Assembly (NCBI RefSeq): GCF_003258515.1 | Contig: NZ_QGEH01000001.1 | Coordinates: 2,790,001-2,854,000, forward strand | Source of the DNA: Marinobacter bohaiensis | GTDB taxonomy: Bacteria > Pseudomonadota > Gammaproteobacteria > Pseudomonadales > Oleiphilaceae | Direction: 5' to 3' | Length of the DNA: 64,000 nt | In this document: positions 9,078 to 19,418 of the stretch, in pieces | Numbering within the stretch: the first letter of the stretch is position 1 | Layout of the letters: each line of letters begins with the position of its first letter | Made by a program: the position numbers and the translations under genes | The notes under the pieces: model-generated | What the model saw: the letters and a program-made list of their open reading frames with translations, nothing else | Database searches by the model: none | What the model was told of the DNA's origin: nothing

Positions 9078-10392
9078 CGCCGACCCAGCGATAGTGCAGC
9101 ACGGGGTACAGGGACTCGAAGTCCTGGTCCGAACCGGCATCCGCGCTCTCTGCATCGGATGCCGCTGGCCGGTAGTTCAGGCCGACGTCAGCGCCCTGGT
9201 CACCGACTGGCTGATTGCCTTCTTGCGGGGCCGCCTCGGTGGACGCGGTCGGATTTTCAGCGGCTTCCGGCTGCCGCCCTGCATCCGGCGCCTGACCGAC
9301 TGTCGAGGCAGACATGTCGGCTGCGGATTGGGAGGGCTGCGACGCCACCCCTACCGCCTCGACCTCACCGGCCACAGGTTCGAAGCGCTTATCCAGCGCG
9401 ATGTATTCCTTCAGGACCGAAAGCTCACCGGAAAACGCCACTCGCATGGTGGTTTCATCAACGCTGGCCTGCACGGGGCCGGCGGAGACCACCGGTGTCA
9501 TCCGCTGCAGGGAGGACATGACCGCCCCGTAGTCCTCAACGGTGGCTATGTCGTCAATCACCAGATCCACGCGCTGCGACTCGGAAACCTGCCCGGCATC
9601 CACCGAATAACGGTCTGCCAGCAGGTCCGACCAGGCGTCGACCACCGCCACGGCGACCGCTTCCGACGATGGCTCACCGCGAATCTCGCCAGTCTCGGAG
9701 AAAGCAGGGCCTTCCAGCAACCAGCGGGCCTCCCAGGACGAGCCGCGCCGGCTGATGTTCACCACCGTCATCAGGTTGTGGGAATAGCCGCTGGCTTCGG
9801 CGCGCAGGCTATCCATGAACTGGCCGCGTATTTCCGATACCAGATCCCGGTTGTTCCGCACGTCTGACGACGGCAACACCATCGGCAGGCCACGTTTAAC
9901 CGCCGCCTCGCTGAACGCCCGGGCCCAGCGCCCGCGCTCGTTGAGCCCATCGTCGTCCCGGGTCAGCACCCAGCGGTCGCGTCCGGAATCCACCGCGATC
10001 CAGCTCAGGGTCAGGGGGCGGTTGGCACCCCATACCGGCACCTGCAGATCGGCCAGGGCCCGGTTGACGCCCACCGAACCGAAGGTCATCAATAACTCGT
10101 CGCTGCCGTCAGGCGACCGCTGGAACTGGTAGGACTGCAGCAGGGATTCGGCCTCGTCGAGCAGCGGGGCAACCTCCTCGCTGTCAACAATCTCCCGATT
10201 CCCCGACACCCGCATCAGCACCTGACGTAACCCTTCCCGGTACGCCGCCTGCTGGGCGGATGCGGATGTGTTGGCCACCGGCACCTGCGCGCGGTAGAGC
10301 CCATCGACCGTGACCGCTCCGGCGACCAGCGGAATCAGGGCCAGGAGACAGGAAAACGCCATCCGGATCGACAACTTGGCTACAGACTTCAT
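9049..10392 (-). CDS. DUF2066 domain-containing exported protein
   Basis: This 447-residue protein begins with a signal peptide (MKSVAKLSIRMAFSCLLALIPLVAGA), followed by the DUF2066 hallmark region: VDGLYRAQVPV, then YREGLRQVLMRVSGN and a conserved MTFGSVGVNRALADL. The end (about residues 345-430) is a low-complexity Ala/Gln/Glu/Pro linker leading to a short tail containing YPVLHYRWVGD. No enzymatic motif is seen and the family function is unknown. A periplasmic or outer-membrane-associated location is inferred from the signal peptide. It diverges from purM. Confidence 0.87.
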   Translation of the reverse strand: MKSVAKLSIRMAFSCLLALIPLVAGAVTVDGLYRAQVPVANTSASAQQAAYREGLRQVLMRVSGNREIVDSEEVAPLLDEAESLLQSYQFQRSPDGSDELLMTFGSVGVNRALADLQVPVWGANRPLTLSWIAVDSGRDRWVLTRDDDGLNERGRWARAFSEAAVKRGLPMVLPSSDVRNNRDLVSEIRGQFMDSLRAEASGYSHNLMTVVNISRRGSSWEARWLLEGPAFSETGEIRGEPSSEAVAVAVVDAWSDLLADRYSVDAGQVSESQRVDLVIDDIATVEDYGAVMSSLQRMTPVVSAGPVQASVDETTMRVAFSGELSVLKEYIALDKRFEPVAGEVEAVGVASQPSQSAADMSASTVGQAPDAGRQPEAAENPTASTEAAPQEGNQPVGDQGADVGLNYRPAASDAESADAGSDQDFESLYPVLHYRWVGDGAAQAAAE

Positions 10393-10548
10393 TCAACACC
10401 CTGCTGTTCGCTTGAATGGCGCATAGGATACACCATGGCCCCGGCACTGAGTAGCGAGCGGGGGCCACGCTATCTCACCATTTCGTAACGCATTGCACGC
10501 GTCTGCCGAACATCGCGGCCACTTTCGGCAAACACGACCAACAAGCAT

Positions 10549-10577
10549 TTGGACGCCACTTCGCCACCTGCTAAAAT
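10549..10577 (+). promoter_or_regulatory. Predicted sigma-70 promoter of purMN
   Basis: TTGGAC (10549-10554), a 17-bp spacer and TAAAAT (10572-10577), preceded by TG-C as an extended -10. Transcription would start near 10584, giving a leader of about 29 bases before the purM ATG at 10613. I see no good PurR-type palindrome here. Confidence 0.6.
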
Positions 10578-10612
10578 TGCCGCCCTTTTTCCTGATCAGA
10601 GCAACGGACATC

Positions 10613-11680
10613 ATGAGCGACCAGAAAACCGGACTCACCTATCGTGACGCGGGTGTGGACATCGATGCCGGCAACGCCCTTGTCGAGCGTATCAAGAACA
10701 CAGCGGTGCGGACCCGCCGCCCGGAAGTGCTCGGCGGCCTGGGTGGGTTTGGCGCCATGATGGCACTGCCCTCCGGCTACAAGGAACCGATCCTTGTCTC
10801 CGGCACCGACGGCGTTGGCACCAAACTGCGCCTGGCCATGCAATTGGGCCAGCACGACACCATCGGCATCGACCTGGTCGCCATGTGCGTCAACGATCTG
10901 GTGGTCGGCGGCGCCGAGCCCCTGATGTTCCTGGACTACTACGCCACCGGCAAACTGAACGTCGACGTGGCCGCTGACGTGGTGGACGGCATCGGCCGCG
11001 GCTGCGAGCTGGCCGGCTGCGCGCTGGTGGGCGGCGAGACGGCGGAAATGCCCGGCATGTACGAAGGCGACGACTACGACCTGGCCGGCTTCTGCGTCGG
11101 CGTGGTCGAGCGCAGCGAGATCATCGACGGCTTCAATGTCCGGTCCGGCGACGCCCTGATCGCACTGGGCTCCTCGGGCCCCCACTCCAACGGCTACTCG
11201 CTGATCCGCAAGATACTGGAAGTCAGCCAGGCCGACCTGGACACCCCCATCGGCGACACCACGCTCGCCCAGGCGCTGATGGAGCCGACGCGGATCTACG
11301 TCAAGAACCTGCTCAAGCTTCTGAAAACCGTCGACGTGCGCGCCATGGCGCACATTACCGGCGGCGGCCTTCCGGAGAACATTCCCCGCGTGCTGCCGGA
11401 CGGCGCCACCGCCGTCGTCGACACCGAGAGCTGGACTCTGCCCCCGGTGTTCGAATGGCTCAAGCAGGCCGGCGGCGTCGAGGCCAACGAGATGTACCGG
11501 ACCTTCAACTGCGGCATCGGCATGGTGATCTGCGTTCCCGCCGATCAGGCTCAGGACGCCCTGGACACCCTCGCCGGGCTGGGCGAAAACGCCTGGCGCC
11601 TGGGTCACATCGAACAGGCCGCCAAAGACGCCGTCGACGCCGATCGCGTCGTCTATCGTCCGGGTGCCGCGCGCGTATGA
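10613..11680 (+). CDS. purM: Phosphoribosylformylglycinamidine cyclo-ligase (AIR synthetase)
   Basis: PurM closes the imidazole ring of AIR from FGAM with ATP, the fifth step of purine synthesis. ATG 10613 gives 355 residues, slightly longer than E. coli PurM (345). Family marks are [18 protein letters not shown] at the N-terminus, [36 protein letters not shown], the glycine-rich [13 protein letters not shown] and [17 protein letters not shown]. The stop codon overlaps the ATG of purN (ATGA), so the two are translationally coupled as in many gammaproteobacteria. An extended open frame upstream of the ATG carries no PurM sequence. Confidence 0.98.
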   Translation: MSDQKTGLTYRDAGVDIDAGNALVERIKNTAVRTRRPEVLGGLGGFGAMMALPSGYKEPILVSGTDGVGTKLRLAMQLGQHDTIGIDLVAMCVNDLVVGGAEPLMFLDYYATGKLNVDVAADVVDGIGRGCELAGCALVGGETAEMPGMYEGDDYDLAGFCVGVVERSEIIDGFNVRSGDALIALGSSGPHSNGYSLIRKILEVSQADLDTPIGDTTLAQALMEPTRIYVKNLLKLLKTVDVRAMAHITGGGLPENIPRVLPDGATAVVDTESWTLPPVFEWLKQAGGVEANEMYRTFNCGIGMVICVPADQAQDALDTLAGLGENAWRLGHIEQAAKDAVDADRVVYRPGAARV

Positions 11681-12369
11681 CCTCGCAAGCCACACCGTCG
11701 AGCAGTGATGACGCCCTGGAAGCACGCATCGTCGTGCTCATCTCGGGCGCCGGCAGCAACCTGCAGGCACTGATCGAAGCCACCGCCTCCAGCGATTTTC
11801 CCGGCCGCATCGTCGCGGTCGGTTCCAATCGCCCCGAGGCCACCGGCCTGGGGCGCGCCGACCAGGCCGGCATCGAGACCTTCGTGCTGGACCACACCGG
11901 CTACGGTGACCGCCAGAGCTTCGACGTGGACCTGCTGCGCAAGCTGGAAGGATACAACCCGGACCTGGTGATCCTGGCCGGGTTCATGCGCATCCTGACG
12001 CCGGACTTCGTCCGCTATTTCCGCGGCAAACTGATCAACGTGCATCCGTCGCTGCTGCCCAGATACCAGGGCCTGAAAACCCACCAGCGAGCGCTGGATG
12101 CCGGCGACTCGGTGCACGGCGCCTCGATCCACTTCGTCACCGAGGAACTGGACGGCGGCCCCGTGATCGCCCAGGCGGAAGTCCCCGTCCTGGAAAACGA
12201 CACCGCAGACACGCTGGGCGCGCGCGTCCAGGCCCGGGAGCACGTACTCTACCCGATCATTGCGCGCTGGTTCTGCGAAGGCCGGATTGCGCTGGGCAAC
12301 GACGAGGCGCTGTTCGACGGCAGCCCGATGCCGGCCATCCTGACGTTGCCGGCCGACGTCTACCAGTAA
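11677..12369 (+). CDS. purN: Phosphoribosylglycinamide formyltransferase (GAR transformylase)
   Basis: PurN transfers a formyl group from 10-formyltetrahydrofolate to GAR in purine synthesis. ATG 11677, overlapping the purM stop, gives 230 residues. The first 15 residues form a non-conserved extension before the core [15 protein letters not shown]. The catalytic and folate-binding region is present: [34 protein letters not shown] (the Asn and His of the active site) and [16 protein letters not shown], read here as [13 protein letters not shown] shadow frame extends upstream inside purM and was trimmed. Confidence 0.97.
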   Translation: MTSQATPSSSDDALEARIVVLISGAGSNLQALIEATASSDFPGRIVAVGSNRPEATGLGRADQAGIETFVLDHTGYGDRQSFDVDLLRKLEGYNPDLVILAGFMRILTPDFVRYFRGKLINVHPSLLPRYQGLKTHQRALDAGDSVHGASIHFVTEELDGGPVIAQAEVPVLENDTADTLGARVQAREHVLYPIIARWFCEGRIALGNDEALFDGSPMPAILTLPADVYQ

Positions 12370-12439
12370 GCCTCCCCATTTCCTCCCTGTAAGTTGCGGG
12401 GCGAGCCCGCATGCTCTAGCGTTGAGAGTGTCCGCATCA

Positions 12440-12456
12440 GGCGAGCCCGGCTCGCC
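12440..12456. other. Short GC-rich hairpin after purN
   Basis: GGCGAGC (12440-12446) and GCTCGCC (12450-12456) form a 7-bp stem with a CCG loop about 70 bp after the purN stop. There is no T-run, so it is at best a weak terminator or an RNA-stabilising element. Confidence 0.3.
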
Positions 12457-12490
12457 CGATGTTCCAGTGCCGTGACAAGGAAGACGCCGG

Positions 12491-13258
12491 ATGATGAACG
12501 CTCCTCCGCCCCTGGCTACCTTTTTTTCCTGGGCACTCCTGGTCCTCATTGCCAGCCTCCCCAGGCTGGCCGCAGCTGAAAGCGAAGAGGAGGCCCTGCT
12601 GCCCTACGAGGCGTCCTATCGGGCCACCCTGGAAAAGGGCATCCCCTTCAACGGATCCGCCACCCGCAGCCTCGCCCTCCAGGACGACGGCAGCTGGCTG
12701 TACACCTTCAAGGTGGAATCCTTCATTGCCGACATCACCGAAACATCACGCCTCAACTGGATCGAAGGACAGGCCAAACCGTCTACCTACCGTTACGCCC
12801 TGGAAGGCATGATGATTCGCGACCGGACCCGCTCCATCAACCTCAACTGGGCGGACCAGCACGCAACCGGCCACTATGAGGACCGCGACATCGACCTGAG
12901 CGTACCGGCCACGGCCCAGGATCCCCTGAGCTACCAGCTGCAACTCCAACAGGATATCCGGCTGGGCAAACAGACGATGCATTACCAGGTGATCGACAAG
13001 AACCGGATTGAGGAAGACACCTTCGCGGTGCTCGGAGAGGAAACGCTGAACGGCGAATTCGGGTCGGTCAATACCATCAAGGTGGAGAAAGTCCGGGAAG
13101 AGGAGGCCAAGCGCACGACCCTGATGTGGTTTGCCCCGGAGTGGGATTACCTGCTGGTGCGTCTGCTACAGATCGAGAAAGACGGAACCCGCTACGAGAT
13201 CCACCTGGAATCGGCCCGCGTCAACGGCGAGCCGATCCAGCTTCCGCCCAAATCGTGA
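12491..13258 (+). CDS. DUF3108 domain-containing exported protein
   Basis: This is a 255-residue protein with a signal peptide (hydrophobic core FFSWALLVLIASL, likely cleaved after RLAAA). The mature part is rich in beta-strand and matches the DUF3108 pattern: LPYEASYRATL at the start, the middle SYQLQLQQDIRLG and an end reading TTLMWFAPEWDYLLVRLLQIEKDG. The family function is unknown; an envelope location is inferred. Two in-frame ATGs (12491 and 12494) are possible starts. Its 3' end overlaps the 3' end of the convergent avtA gene by 38 bp, so the last dozen codons of both share the same DNA. Confidence 0.87.
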   Translation: MMNAPPPLATFFSWALLVLIASLPRLAAAESEEEALLPYEASYRATLEKGIPFNGSATRSLALQDDGSWLYTFKVESFIADITETSRLNWIEGQAKPSTYRYALEGMMIRDRTRSINLNWADQHATGHYEDRDIDLSVPATAQDPLSYQLQLQQDIRLGKQTMHYQVIDKNRIEEDTFAVLGEETLNGEFGSVNTIKVEKVREEEAKRTTLMWFAPEWDYLLVRLLQIEKDGTRYEIHLESARVNGEPIQLPPKS

Positions 13259-14498
13259 GCACCTCGTCGGCGATGGCCCTCAGGCCCTCGGCGACGCGCT
13301 CATCGTCCTGGGAATAGGTCACCCGCAGGCATTCGTGGCGGTGACGCCAGTCGTCCTCGGGCAGACCGGGGAAAAAATAGTGGCCGGATACCACCAAGAC
13401 GCCGCGCCGCTTGAGGCGCTCGTATAGCGCCAGACTGGACACCGGCAGATCCGGGAACCACAGCCACAGGAACATCGCCCCTTCCGGCTTATGCACCGCC
13501 CACGGGCAACGCTCGCCCAGGGCATCCTCCAGCACCGCCACCGCCTTGCGCATCTTGCGCTGGTAGAATGGGCAGACCACGTCGCGGCTCAGGGACAGGA
13601 TCTCACCACTGCGCACCAGCGGCTCCGCCAGCATGGCGCCGAAGCTGCCGGTGGCCAGGTTCATGATGGCGTTGATGCCCGACAATGCCTTGATCACCGG
13701 CTCGGCAGCAATCACGATGCCGGTCCGCGCCGCGGGCAACCCCAGCTTGGACAGGCTCAGGCAGAGAATGATGTTGTCGTTCCAGCGCGGCGTGGCGTCC
13801 ACGAACAGCAGGCTGGGAAACGGCGTGCCATAGGCGCCGTCGACGATCAGGGGCACGTCACGCTCCGCGGCAATCGCTTCCAGCCGCGCCATTTCCTCGT
13901 CGGTAACCACGTTGCCGGTGGGGTTGGTCGGCCGCGAGACACAGATCGCGCCGGTCTCTTCCGTCACCTCCAGGGCGTCGAAATCGACCCGGTACTTGAA
14001 CTCGTGCGGGCCGGTGTGGGTGATTTCCGGCTTGACGGCGTGAAACAGGTCCTTGCCCAGTCCGGCATCGGCGTAGCCGATGTACTCCGGCGCCAACGGC
14101 AGCAGGATATGACGCTGGCGCCCCTCTCCATCGTCGCCGCCAAACATGTTGAACAGCATGAAGAACGCCGCCTGGCTGCCGTTGGTCAACGCGATGTTGG
14201 CCGGGGTCAGGTCCCAGCCGTATTCGCGGTTGAGCAGCTCGACCAGCGCCGCAATGAACTGCTTCTCCCCCTGCGGCGGATCGTAGATGCCCACCAGCCG
14301 GCGAAACGCGTCCTCATCATCGACGATATCGCCGAGCACCTGCCGCAGCCGAGCCTGCATCTCCGGCACCTGACCGGGATTCCCGCCGCCCATCATGATC
14401 ATATCGTCCCCGGACGCCAGGGCGTTACCCAGATCATCCATGAGCGACGTAATGCCGGCCTCGGCGGTGAACTTGCGGCCAAAGGCGGAGAGTTTCAT
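13221..14498 (-). CDS. avtA: Valine--pyruvate aminotransferase
   Basis: AvtA is a cytoplasmic PLP enzyme that interconverts valine and pyruvate with 2-oxoisovalerate and alanine. The 425-residue length and the start MKLSAFGRKFTAEAGITSLM are typical. Family features are the MMGGGNPGQVPEM loop, GIYDPPQGEKQF, NGSQAAFFMLFNMFGG, the CVSRPTNPTGNVVTDEE cofactor-side motif, LIVDGAYGTPFPS and SLSKLGLPAARTGI with the Schiff-base lysine. The N-terminal motifs match AvtA better than generic class I aminotransferases. It converges with the DUF3108 gene. Confidence 0.94.
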   Translation of the reverse strand: MKLSAFGRKFTAEAGITSLMDDLGNALASGDDMIMMGGGNPGQVPEMQARLRQVLGDIVDDEDAFRRLVGIYDPPQGEKQFIAALVELLNREYGWDLTPANIALTNGSQAAFFMLFNMFGGDDGEGRQRHILLPLAPEYIGYADAGLGKDLFHAVKPEITHTGPHEFKYRVDFDALEVTEETGAICVSRPTNPTGNVVTDEEMARLEAIAAERDVPLIVDGAYGTPFPSLLFVDATPRWNDNIILCLSLSKLGLPAARTGIVIAAEPVIKALSGINAIMNLATGSFGAMLAEPLVRSGEILSLSRDVVCPFYQRKMRKAVAVLEDALGERCPWAVHKPEGAMFLWLWFPDLPVSSLALYERLKRRGVLVVSGHYFFPGLPEDDWRHRHECLRVTYSQDDERVAEGLRAIADEVLTIWAEAGSARR

Positions 14499-14522
14499 GG
14501 CGTGTCCTATGTGTCTTGCGGG

Positions 14523-15125
14523 CTATTCGTCTTCGAGAGCAATGCCAAGATTGCTGACGCCGTCATTGGCCGCTTCGGTGCGTATCGAACGCAGGAATTC
14601 GGCCGTGGGCACACGCTGCTTCTTGAGAGACTGCACCAGATCCCGCTGAAACACCTTGTCGACCTTCATTAACTCGTGACGGTCAAGCAGGCGCACCAGG
14701 GCGTCTTCATCGAGATCTTCGCCTTCGGACATCTCGATAAACTGGGCCACCGTAGCGGTCGCCCACTGGGAGGCATCCAGGGCCCGCGGGCGGGTCGAGT
14801 TGAGACGATTGAGCAGCGCCTGCTCCAGCAGCTTGCAGAAATCGTCGGCGGGATAAACGCCGTACATGTCGTAGCCGTCCGGGTTCGGCGCCAGGCTTTC
14901 CAGCCGAGCCAGCGCCTGGGTGACCCGGGCATCGCCGGCCTTTTCTTCGACCATCCCCCAGGCCTCGTCCAGCAGCAGGCGCATTTTCGCGCCTTTCTTG
15001 GCACCAATCGCCTCATCGAACAGGACGTAGTTGGGGAAAGCGCGCTCGGCGAGGGCGAGAATGAAGATGCACTCCCGCCAGCCACGCATCTGCTCGAGGG
15101 CTTTGATGAACTGATTGGCGTTCAC
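14523..15125 (-). CDS. yjaG: YjaG family protein (DUF416)
   Basis: This 200-residue helical cytoplasmic protein belongs to the YjaG/DUF416 family. Visible family features are MNANQFIKALEQMRGWRECIFILALAERAFPNY-type N-terminal helices, LLLDEAWGM and YGVYPADDFCKLLEQAL. The function of the family is not known. It is the middle gene of a minus-strand set dcd-yjaG-avtA with short gaps (42 and 24 bp), so co-transcription is likely. Confidence 0.88.
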   Translation of the reverse strand: MNANQFIKALEQMRGWRECIFILALAERAFPNYVLFDEAIGAKKGAKMRLLLDEAWGMVEEKAGDARVTQALARLESLAPNPDGYDMYGVYPADDFCKLLEQALLNRLNSTRPRALDASQWATATVAQFIEMSEGEDLDEDALVRLLDRHELMKVDKVFQRDLVQSLKKQRVPTAEFLRSIRTEAANDGVSNLGIALEDE

Positions 15126-15167
15126 GGGAGTATCTCCATTCCGGTCGAGGTGCAGCGTCGCCGTCGA

Positions 15168-15734
15168 TCAGGTACGCGGCAGGGTCACGCCCCGCTGCCC
15201 CTGATACTTGCCGCCGCGATCGCGATAGCTGGTCTCACAGACCTCGTCGGACTCGAAGAACAGCATCTGGGCCACACCTTCGTTGGCGTAGATCTTCGCC
15301 GGCAGATTGGTGGTGTTGGAGAATTCCAAGGTCACCTGGCCTTCCCACTCCGGCTCGAGCGGCGTGACGTTGACGATGATGCCGCAGCGGGCATAGGTCG
15401 ACTTGCCAAGGCACACCGTCAGCACATTACGCGGAATGCGGAAATATTCGACCGTCCGGGCCAGGGCAAAGGAGTTCGGCGGAATGATGCAGACGTCGCT
15501 GGACACGTTGACGAAGCTGTCGTCGTCGAAGTTCTTCGGATCCACCGTCGCGGAATGCACGTTGGTGAAGATCTTGAATTCCCGGCTGCAGCGCACGTCG
15601 TAACCGTAGCTGGAGGTGCCATAGGAAATGACCCGGCCCTTTTCGGACTCGCGCACCTGATCGGCCTCGAACGGCTCAATCATCCCGTGCTCCTGCGCCA
15701 TGCGCCGGATCCATTTATCAGATTTAATCGTCAT
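15168..15734 (-). CDS. dcd: dCTP deaminase
   Basis: Dcd converts dCTP to dUTP, supplying dUMP for thymidylate synthesis. ATG 15734 ([22 protein letters not shown]) gives 188 residues, the usual length in pseudomonads. The trimeric dUTPase-fold motifs are seen: [68 protein letters not shown] (with the catalytic Glu) and the C-terminal [14 protein letters not shown]. An in-frame extension upstream of the ATG has no family sequence. Confidence 0.97.
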   Translation of the reverse strand: MTIKSDKWIRRMAQEHGMIEPFEADQVRESEKGRVISYGTSSYGYDVRCSREFKIFTNVHSATVDPKNFDDDSFVNVSSDVCIIPPNSFALARTVEYFRIPRNVLTVCLGKSTYARCGIIVNVTPLEPEWEGQVTLEFSNTTNLPAKIYANEGVAQMLFFESDEVCETSYRDRGGKYQGQRGVTLPRT

Positions 15735-15845
15735 CGTCTGTGTCTCGCAAAACGTCGGGAGGCAGCGCCGGAGCCGGGCTGGCGCGGCGCGCTGGTAAAG
15801 GGGAACTATGGTAACGCCTGGGCGGGGCGAAGACAAAGGCGCAAA

Positions 15846-15870
15846 CGCCCGCAACCGAAGGCAACGGGCG
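15846..15870. other. Hairpin downstream of mrp
   Basis: CGCCCG (15846-15851) pairs with CGGGCG (15865-15870) across a 13-base loop, 10 bp beyond the mrp stop. On the minus strand it is followed by GTTTGCG rather than a proper T-run, so termination is uncertain. Confidence 0.3.
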
Positions 15871-15880
15871 CCGCTTCCGC

Positions 15881-16978
15881 TCAGTCGTCGCTGATGGAGA
15901 TGCTGGGAATCGGTGAGCTGAGATTGCGTTCACGACGGGACAGTAACGCCGCCATGCGACGCGCCGAGTCTCGGTAAATACGGGCGACTTCCGAGTCCGG
16001 CTCGGCAACGACGGTGGGCTGGCCGCTGTCGGTCTGCTCGCGGATGGTCATGTGCAGCGGCAACTGGCCGAGCACCGTGGTGTCGTAGCTTTCCGCTACG
16101 CGGTGCCCGCCGCCCTCGCCGAACAGCGGCTCGTGATGGCCGCAGTTGCTGCAGATGTGCACGCTCATATTCTCGATCACGCCCAGCACCGGGATGTCCA
16201 CCTTGCGGAACATCTCGATGCCCTTCTTGCAGTCCAGCAGGGCGATATCCTGGGGCGTGGTGACCACCACCGCGCCGGTAACGGGCACCTTCTGCGCCAG
16301 CGTCAGCTGGATATCACCGGTGCCCGGCGGCATATCGACGATCAGGTAGTCCAGGTCGTTCCACTGGGTCTGGGTCAGCAACTGCTGCACCGCGCCGCTG
16401 ACCATCGGCCCGCGCCAAACCATCGGCGTCTTGTCGGTGACCAGGAACGCCATGGACATCGCTTCGACGCCATGGGCCGGCACTGGAATGAACCACTTAT
16501 TGTCACGCGTCTGCGGCCGGGTGCCCTCCGGAAGGCCGAGCATCATACCCACGCTAGGCCCATAGATGTCCGCATCGAGGATCCCGACCCGGGCGCCTTC
16601 CATCTGCAGCGCCAGCGCCAGATTGACCGCGGTGGTGGATTTACCCACCCCGCCCTTGCCAGACGCCACGGCGATGATGTTTTTCACGCCGGCGATGGAC
16701 TGCAGGTCTTTCTGGGCCTGATGGGCACGCACCGCGTGGCCGGTGTTCACGGTTGCCTCGTCGACGCCGGGCACGGATTCCACTGCGTTACCCACCAGCT
16801 GACGCAAAGCGCCGGCAATGCCTTCCGCGGGATACGGCAGCTCCACGTTGACCGTCACCCAGGCGCCATCGATGTCGACCGACTTGACCGCGTCTATCGC
16901 GAACAGGTCGGTTTCCAGGTAGGGGTCGCGGTATTCACGAATCGCCGCTTCGACAGCATCGCGGGAAATCTGGGTCAT
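15881..16978 (-). CDS. apbC: Iron-sulfur cluster carrier protein Mrp/ApbC
   Basis: This P-loop NTPase binds and hands over Fe-S clusters to target proteins. ATG 16978 is chosen because GGAG lies about eight bases upstream; a TTG 12 bases further out has no such site. The protein is 365 residues. An N-terminal MIP18-like (DUF59) domain ([16 protein letters not shown]) is followed by [24 protein letters not shown] (Walker A), [28 protein letters not shown] and the C-terminal [18 protein letters not shown] with the CxxC that bridges a cluster in the dimer. It diverges from metG, the same neighbour as in E. coli. Confidence 0.95.
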   Translation of the reverse strand: MTQISRDAVEAAIREYRDPYLETDLFAIDAVKSVDIDGAWVTVNVELPYPAEGIAGALRQLVGNAVESVPGVDEATVNTGHAVRAHQAQKDLQSIAGVKNIIAVASGKGGVGKSTTAVNLALALQMEGARVGILDADIYGPSVGMMLGLPEGTRPQTRDNKWFIPVPAHGVEAMSMAFLVTDKTPMVWRGPMVSGAVQQLLTQTQWNDLDYLIVDMPPGTGDIQLTLAQKVPVTGAVVVTTPQDIALLDCKKGIEMFRKVDIPVLGVIENMSVHICSNCGHHEPLFGEGGGHRVAESYDTTVLGQLPLHMTIREQTDSGQPTVVAEPDSEVARIYRDSARRMAALLSRRERNLSSPIPSISISDD

Positions 16979-17222
16979 AGAGGTCTCCAAAGCCGGGCAA
17001 TCGCCGGGTAAAATACAGTACCCGAGTAAAATACTGTGTTATTTCGCAAAGCCTATTTAAGCACAGGTCCGGGGCTCACAGAACCACCCCCGCGGCCCGT
17101 TGCGGCCAACAAACGGGATGAAATAAAAGCCCTGTAACGGTATTATTCGGGACCCGTTTTTTCCATGGCCGGCCCTGGTACATCCGGCCCTCATCCTCGT
17201 TGATCAACGTTTGGGACATCAA
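16979..17222. promoter_or_regulatory. Divergent mrp/metG control region with repeats
   Basis: This 244-bp gap must hold promoters for both genes. The 9-mer GTAAAATAC occurs twice (17008-17016 and 17026-17034, period 18 bp), and ACAGTA (17015-17020) faces TACTGT (17032-17037) across 11 bp. These could be binding sites. I could not fix either promoter with confidence. Confidence 0.4.
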
Positions 17223-19268
17223 ATGACGCAAACGAACGCACAGCCGAAGCGCGACATCCTGGTCACCAGCGCCCTGCCCTATGCCAATGGCCCGATCCAC
17301 CTGGGCCACCTGCTGGAATACATCCAGACCGATATCTGGGTGCGCTACCAGAACATGCGCGGCAACAACTGCGTCTACGTTTGTGCCGATGACGCCCACG
17401 GTACCGCCATCATGCTGCGGGCCGAGCGCGAGGGGATCACATCGGAGGAGTTGATCGAGCGAATCAACAGGGAGCACCAGGAAGACTTCGGTGGGTTCCT
17501 GATCCACTTCGACAACTACTACAGCACCCACTCGCCCGAGAACCGCGAGTTTTCCTCGTACATCTACGAGCAGCTCAAGCAGAACAACCACATCGCCACC
17601 CGGAGCATCACCCAGGCCTACGACCCGGAAAAACAGATGTTCCTGGCAGACCGGTTCATCAAGGGCACCTGCCCCAAGTGCAAGACCGAGGACCAGTACG
17701 GCGATAACTGCGAGGCCTGTGGCGCCACCTACACGCCGACGGAACTGATCAACCCGCGTTCGGCCATTTCCGGCGCCACGCCGGTGGAGAAGGAATCCGA
17801 GCACTACTTCTTCCGCCTGCCCGAGTTCGCCGAATTCCTGCGCGACTGGACCCGCAGCGGCACCCTGCAGCCGCAGGTGGCCAACAAGCTGGCCGAATGG
17901 CTGGAAGCCGGCCTGCACGAGTGGGACATCAGCCGCGACGCGCCCTACTTCGGCTTCGAGATCCCGGACGCGCCGGGCAAGTACTTCTACGTCTGGCTGG
18001 ACGCGCCCATCGGCTACCTGGCCAGCTTCAAGAACCTGTGCGACCGTCGCGACGATCTGGACTTCGACATCTTCTGGAAGCCGGATTCCCAGGCCGAGGT
18101 CTATCACTTCATCGGCAAGGACATCATCAACTTCCACGCCCTGTTCTGGCCGGCCATGCTCAGCGGCGCGGGCTACCGCACGCCGTCCGCCGTCTATGCG
18201 CACGGTTTCATTACCGTCAACGGCAAGAAGATGTCCAAGTCCCGCGGCACCTTCATCATGGCCCGCACCTATCTGGATCACCTGAATCCGGAGTACCTGC
18301 GCTACTACTTCGCCACCAAGCTGACCAGCAACGTGGACGACATGGACCTCAACCTTGAGGACTTCGCCCAGCGCGTGAACTCCGACCTGGTGGGCAAGGT
18401 GGTCAACATCGCCAGCCGTACCGCGGGCTTCATCACCAAGAAGTTCGACGGCCAGCTGGGACAGGTCACCGAAACCGTCAAGCTGGATGAGTTCATCCAG
18501 GCCGGCGACGAGATTGCCGAGCACTACGAAACCCGTGAGTTCGGCCGCGCCATGCGCCGGATCATGGAGCTGGCGGACATCGCCAACCAGTACGTCAACG
18601 ACAGGGAGCCGTGGGTCCTGATCAAGGACACCGAGCGCGCAGCCGAGGTGCAGGCGATCTCCACCAACGCCATCAACATGTTCCGCCTGCTGATGACGTA
18701 CCTGGCACCGATCCTGCCGGCCACCGCCGACGCGTCGGAGACGTTCCTCAACGCCAGACTGGACTGGAACGGCCGCGCCCAGCTGCTGGAAAACCACGGC
18801 ATCAACAAGTTCAAGCCGTTGATGAGCCGGGTGGACATGAAGCAGATCGACGCCATGCTGGAGGCTTCCAAAGAAGCCCTGCCGGCGGCGACCGGTGAGC
18901 AGCCCAAACCCGAAGAAGCCAGCGACGTGGAGCCGCTGGCCGACGAGATCGAGTTCGATACCTTTGCCAAGGTGGACCTGCGGGTGGCGAAAATCGTCAA
19001 GGCCGAGCACGTTGAAGGGGCGGACAAGCTGCTGCGCCTGACCCTGGACATCGGCAACGAACAGCGCAACGTGTTCGCCGGTATCAAATCCGCCTACGCG
19101 CCCGAGGATCTGGAGGGTCGCCTAACCGTCATGGTGGCCAACCTCAAGCCGCGCAAGATGAAGTTCGGCGTCTCCGAGGGCATGGTGCTGGCCGCCGGCT
19201 CGGGCGGCAAGGACATCCACATCCTGTCGCCGGATTCCGGCGCCCAGCCCGGCCAGCGGGTCATGTAA
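17223..19268 (+). CDS. metG: Methionyl-tRNA synthetase with C-terminal tRNA-binding domain
   Basis: MetG charges tRNA-Met. ATG 17223 gives 681 residues; a TTG 12 bases upstream is less likely. The class I motifs are present: [15 protein letters not shown] (HIGH variant) and [12 protein letters not shown] (KMSKS). The zinc knob is of the four-cysteine type (CPKC...CEAC near residues 155-170). After an Ala/Glu-rich linker (about 555-575) comes the dimerising OB-fold tRNA-binding domain ([18 protein letters not shown]), as in the long E. coli form. It diverges from mrp and precedes the rsx operon. Confidence 0.98.
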   Translation: MTQTNAQPKRDILVTSALPYANGPIHLGHLLEYIQTDIWVRYQNMRGNNCVYVCADDAHGTAIMLRAEREGITSEELIERINREHQEDFGGFLIHFDNYYSTHSPENREFSSYIYEQLKQNNHIATRSITQAYDPEKQMFLADRFIKGTCPKCKTEDQYGDNCEACGATYTPTELINPRSAISGATPVEKESEHYFFRLPEFAEFLRDWTRSGTLQPQVANKLAEWLEAGLHEWDISRDAPYFGFEIPDAPGKYFYVWLDAPIGYLASFKNLCDRRDDLDFDIFWKPDSQAEVYHFIGKDIINFHALFWPAMLSGAGYRTPSAVYAHGFITVNGKKMSKSRGTFIMARTYLDHLNPEYLRYYFATKLTSNVDDMDLNLEDFAQRVNSDLVGKVVNIASRTAGFITKKFDGQLGQVTETVKLDEFIQAGDEIAEHYETREFGRAMRRIMELADIANQYVNDREPWVLIKDTERAAEVQAISTNAINMFRLLMTYLAPILPATADASETFLNARLDWNGRAQLLENHGINKFKPLMSRVDMKQIDAMLEASKEALPAATGEQPKPEEASDVEPLADEIEFDTFAKVDLRVAKIVKAEHVEGADKLLRLTLDIGNEQRNVFAGIKSAYAPEDLEGRLTVMVANLKPRKMKFGVSEGMVLAAGSGGKDIHILSPDSGAQPGQRVM

Positions 19269-19287
19269 CGCCCCGTCGGGCAAACGG

Positions 19288-19309
19288 GCCCGGCGCGACC
19301 TCGCCGGGC
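19288..19309 (+). terminator. Possible terminator after metG (no T-run)
   Basis: GCCCGGCG (19288-19295) and CGCCGGGC (19302-19309) form a perfect 8-bp stem with a 6-base loop, 20 bp beyond the metG stop. It lacks a T-run, so it may only protect the 3' end. Confidence 0.35.
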
Positions 19310-19418
19310 TACGAGACAGAGCGACTAGAATAAGGGGACATTGGGCCATCCCGAGTTCCCGCGACGAACGCCGCAAAGGCGTCGGTACAAGCGCGGCTGA
19401 GGCGCGGAGAGAGATCAC

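Noticed and set aside
17076-19010. Minus-strand open frame of 644 codons opposite metG
   Set aside because: It is the complement of metG and has no recognisable domain; Val/Leu/Gly/Asp-biased antisense composition.
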